In this document: piece after piece, positions 13,172 through 13,210 of the stretch
How the letters are laid out: every line of letters begins with the position of its first letter
How positions within the stretch are numbered: position 1 is the stretch's first letter
Assembly (NCBI GenBank): GCA_900546145.1
Contig: URBN01000045.1
Location: 1-13,210 of the forward strand
From: an uncultured Desulfovibrio sp.
GTDB taxonomy: Bacteria > Desulfobacterota > Desulfovibrionia > Desulfovibrionales > Desulfovibrionaceae
Length of the DNA: 13,210 nucleotides
Direction: 5' to 3'
Notes under the pieces: generated by a model
What the model was told of the DNA's origin: nothing
The model's database searches: none
What the model saw: the letters and a program-made list of their open reading frames with translations, nothing else
Made by a program: the position numbers and the translations under genes

Positions 13172-13210
13172 TCAAGACCAAAATTAACGAGGCGATAAAT
13201 TATTTTCGGG

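Noticed and set aside
1..13210. CRISPR array, tRNA or rRNA gene
   Set aside because: No regularly spaced direct repeats were seen, and no cloverleaf or rRNA-like sequence was recognised. The only long repeats are the three IS256-type ends.

Overview
The window looks like an accessory stretch of the chromosome of a GC-rich anaerobic bacterium. The GC-rich, strongly C/G-ending codon use and the CoA-disulfide reductase–rhodanese gene would fit a sulfur-metabolising Desulfovibrio/Bilophila-type organism, but this is inference. Two segments are clearly AT-richer and read like DNA from another source: the restriction-modification operon (about 5500-8050) and the right end (about 12140-13210).

Left part (1-3900). 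The window opens inside an ArdC-like (zincin-type anti-restriction) gene that ends at a strong intrinsic terminator. Next come an exported M23/LytM-like protein with an altered active-site motif, an AT-rich intergenic pocket, and a 569-residue CoA-disulfide/persulfide reductase fused to a C-terminal rhodanese domain. That gene meets the next one tail to tail at a perfect 13-bp hairpin.

Middle (3900-8050, minus strand). This part holds an NADPH-dependent FMN reductase-like flavoprotein with a C-x2-C-x2-C-x5-C motif, a DJ-1/PfpI-family protein and a possible small ORF overlapping its start. It is followed by a complete DpnII-type (GATC) restriction-modification operon in the order dpnM-dpnA-dpnB: alpha-class Dam methylase, beta-class adenine methylase, endonuclease. 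The operon's upstream end lies about 70 bp from an IS256-type insertion sequence end.

Right part (8050-13210). Three truncated copies of the same IS256-family left end lie here (8049 plus, 12141 minus, 12759 plus). Each keeps the terminal sequence, and recognisable promoter and hairpin sequence, with at most the N-terminus of the transposase. Between the first two sit housekeeping-like genes: a tandem cupin protein, an AlkA-type DNA glycosylase, YnfA and a flavodoxin. Between the second and third sit a Firmicute-looking GNAT acetyltransferase and a tiny hydrophobic ORF that ends inside the third IS end. The last 200 bp are AT-rich, with two hairpins and no recognisable complete gene.

Together the window is a patchwork of host redox and stress genes, one mobile defence operon and decayed IS256-type ends that bracket the imported DNA. 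I did not find a wholly new system. The items most worth a second look are the solo IS ends with their conserved promoter and hairpin, the M23 motif change and the Fe-S-like flavoprotein.
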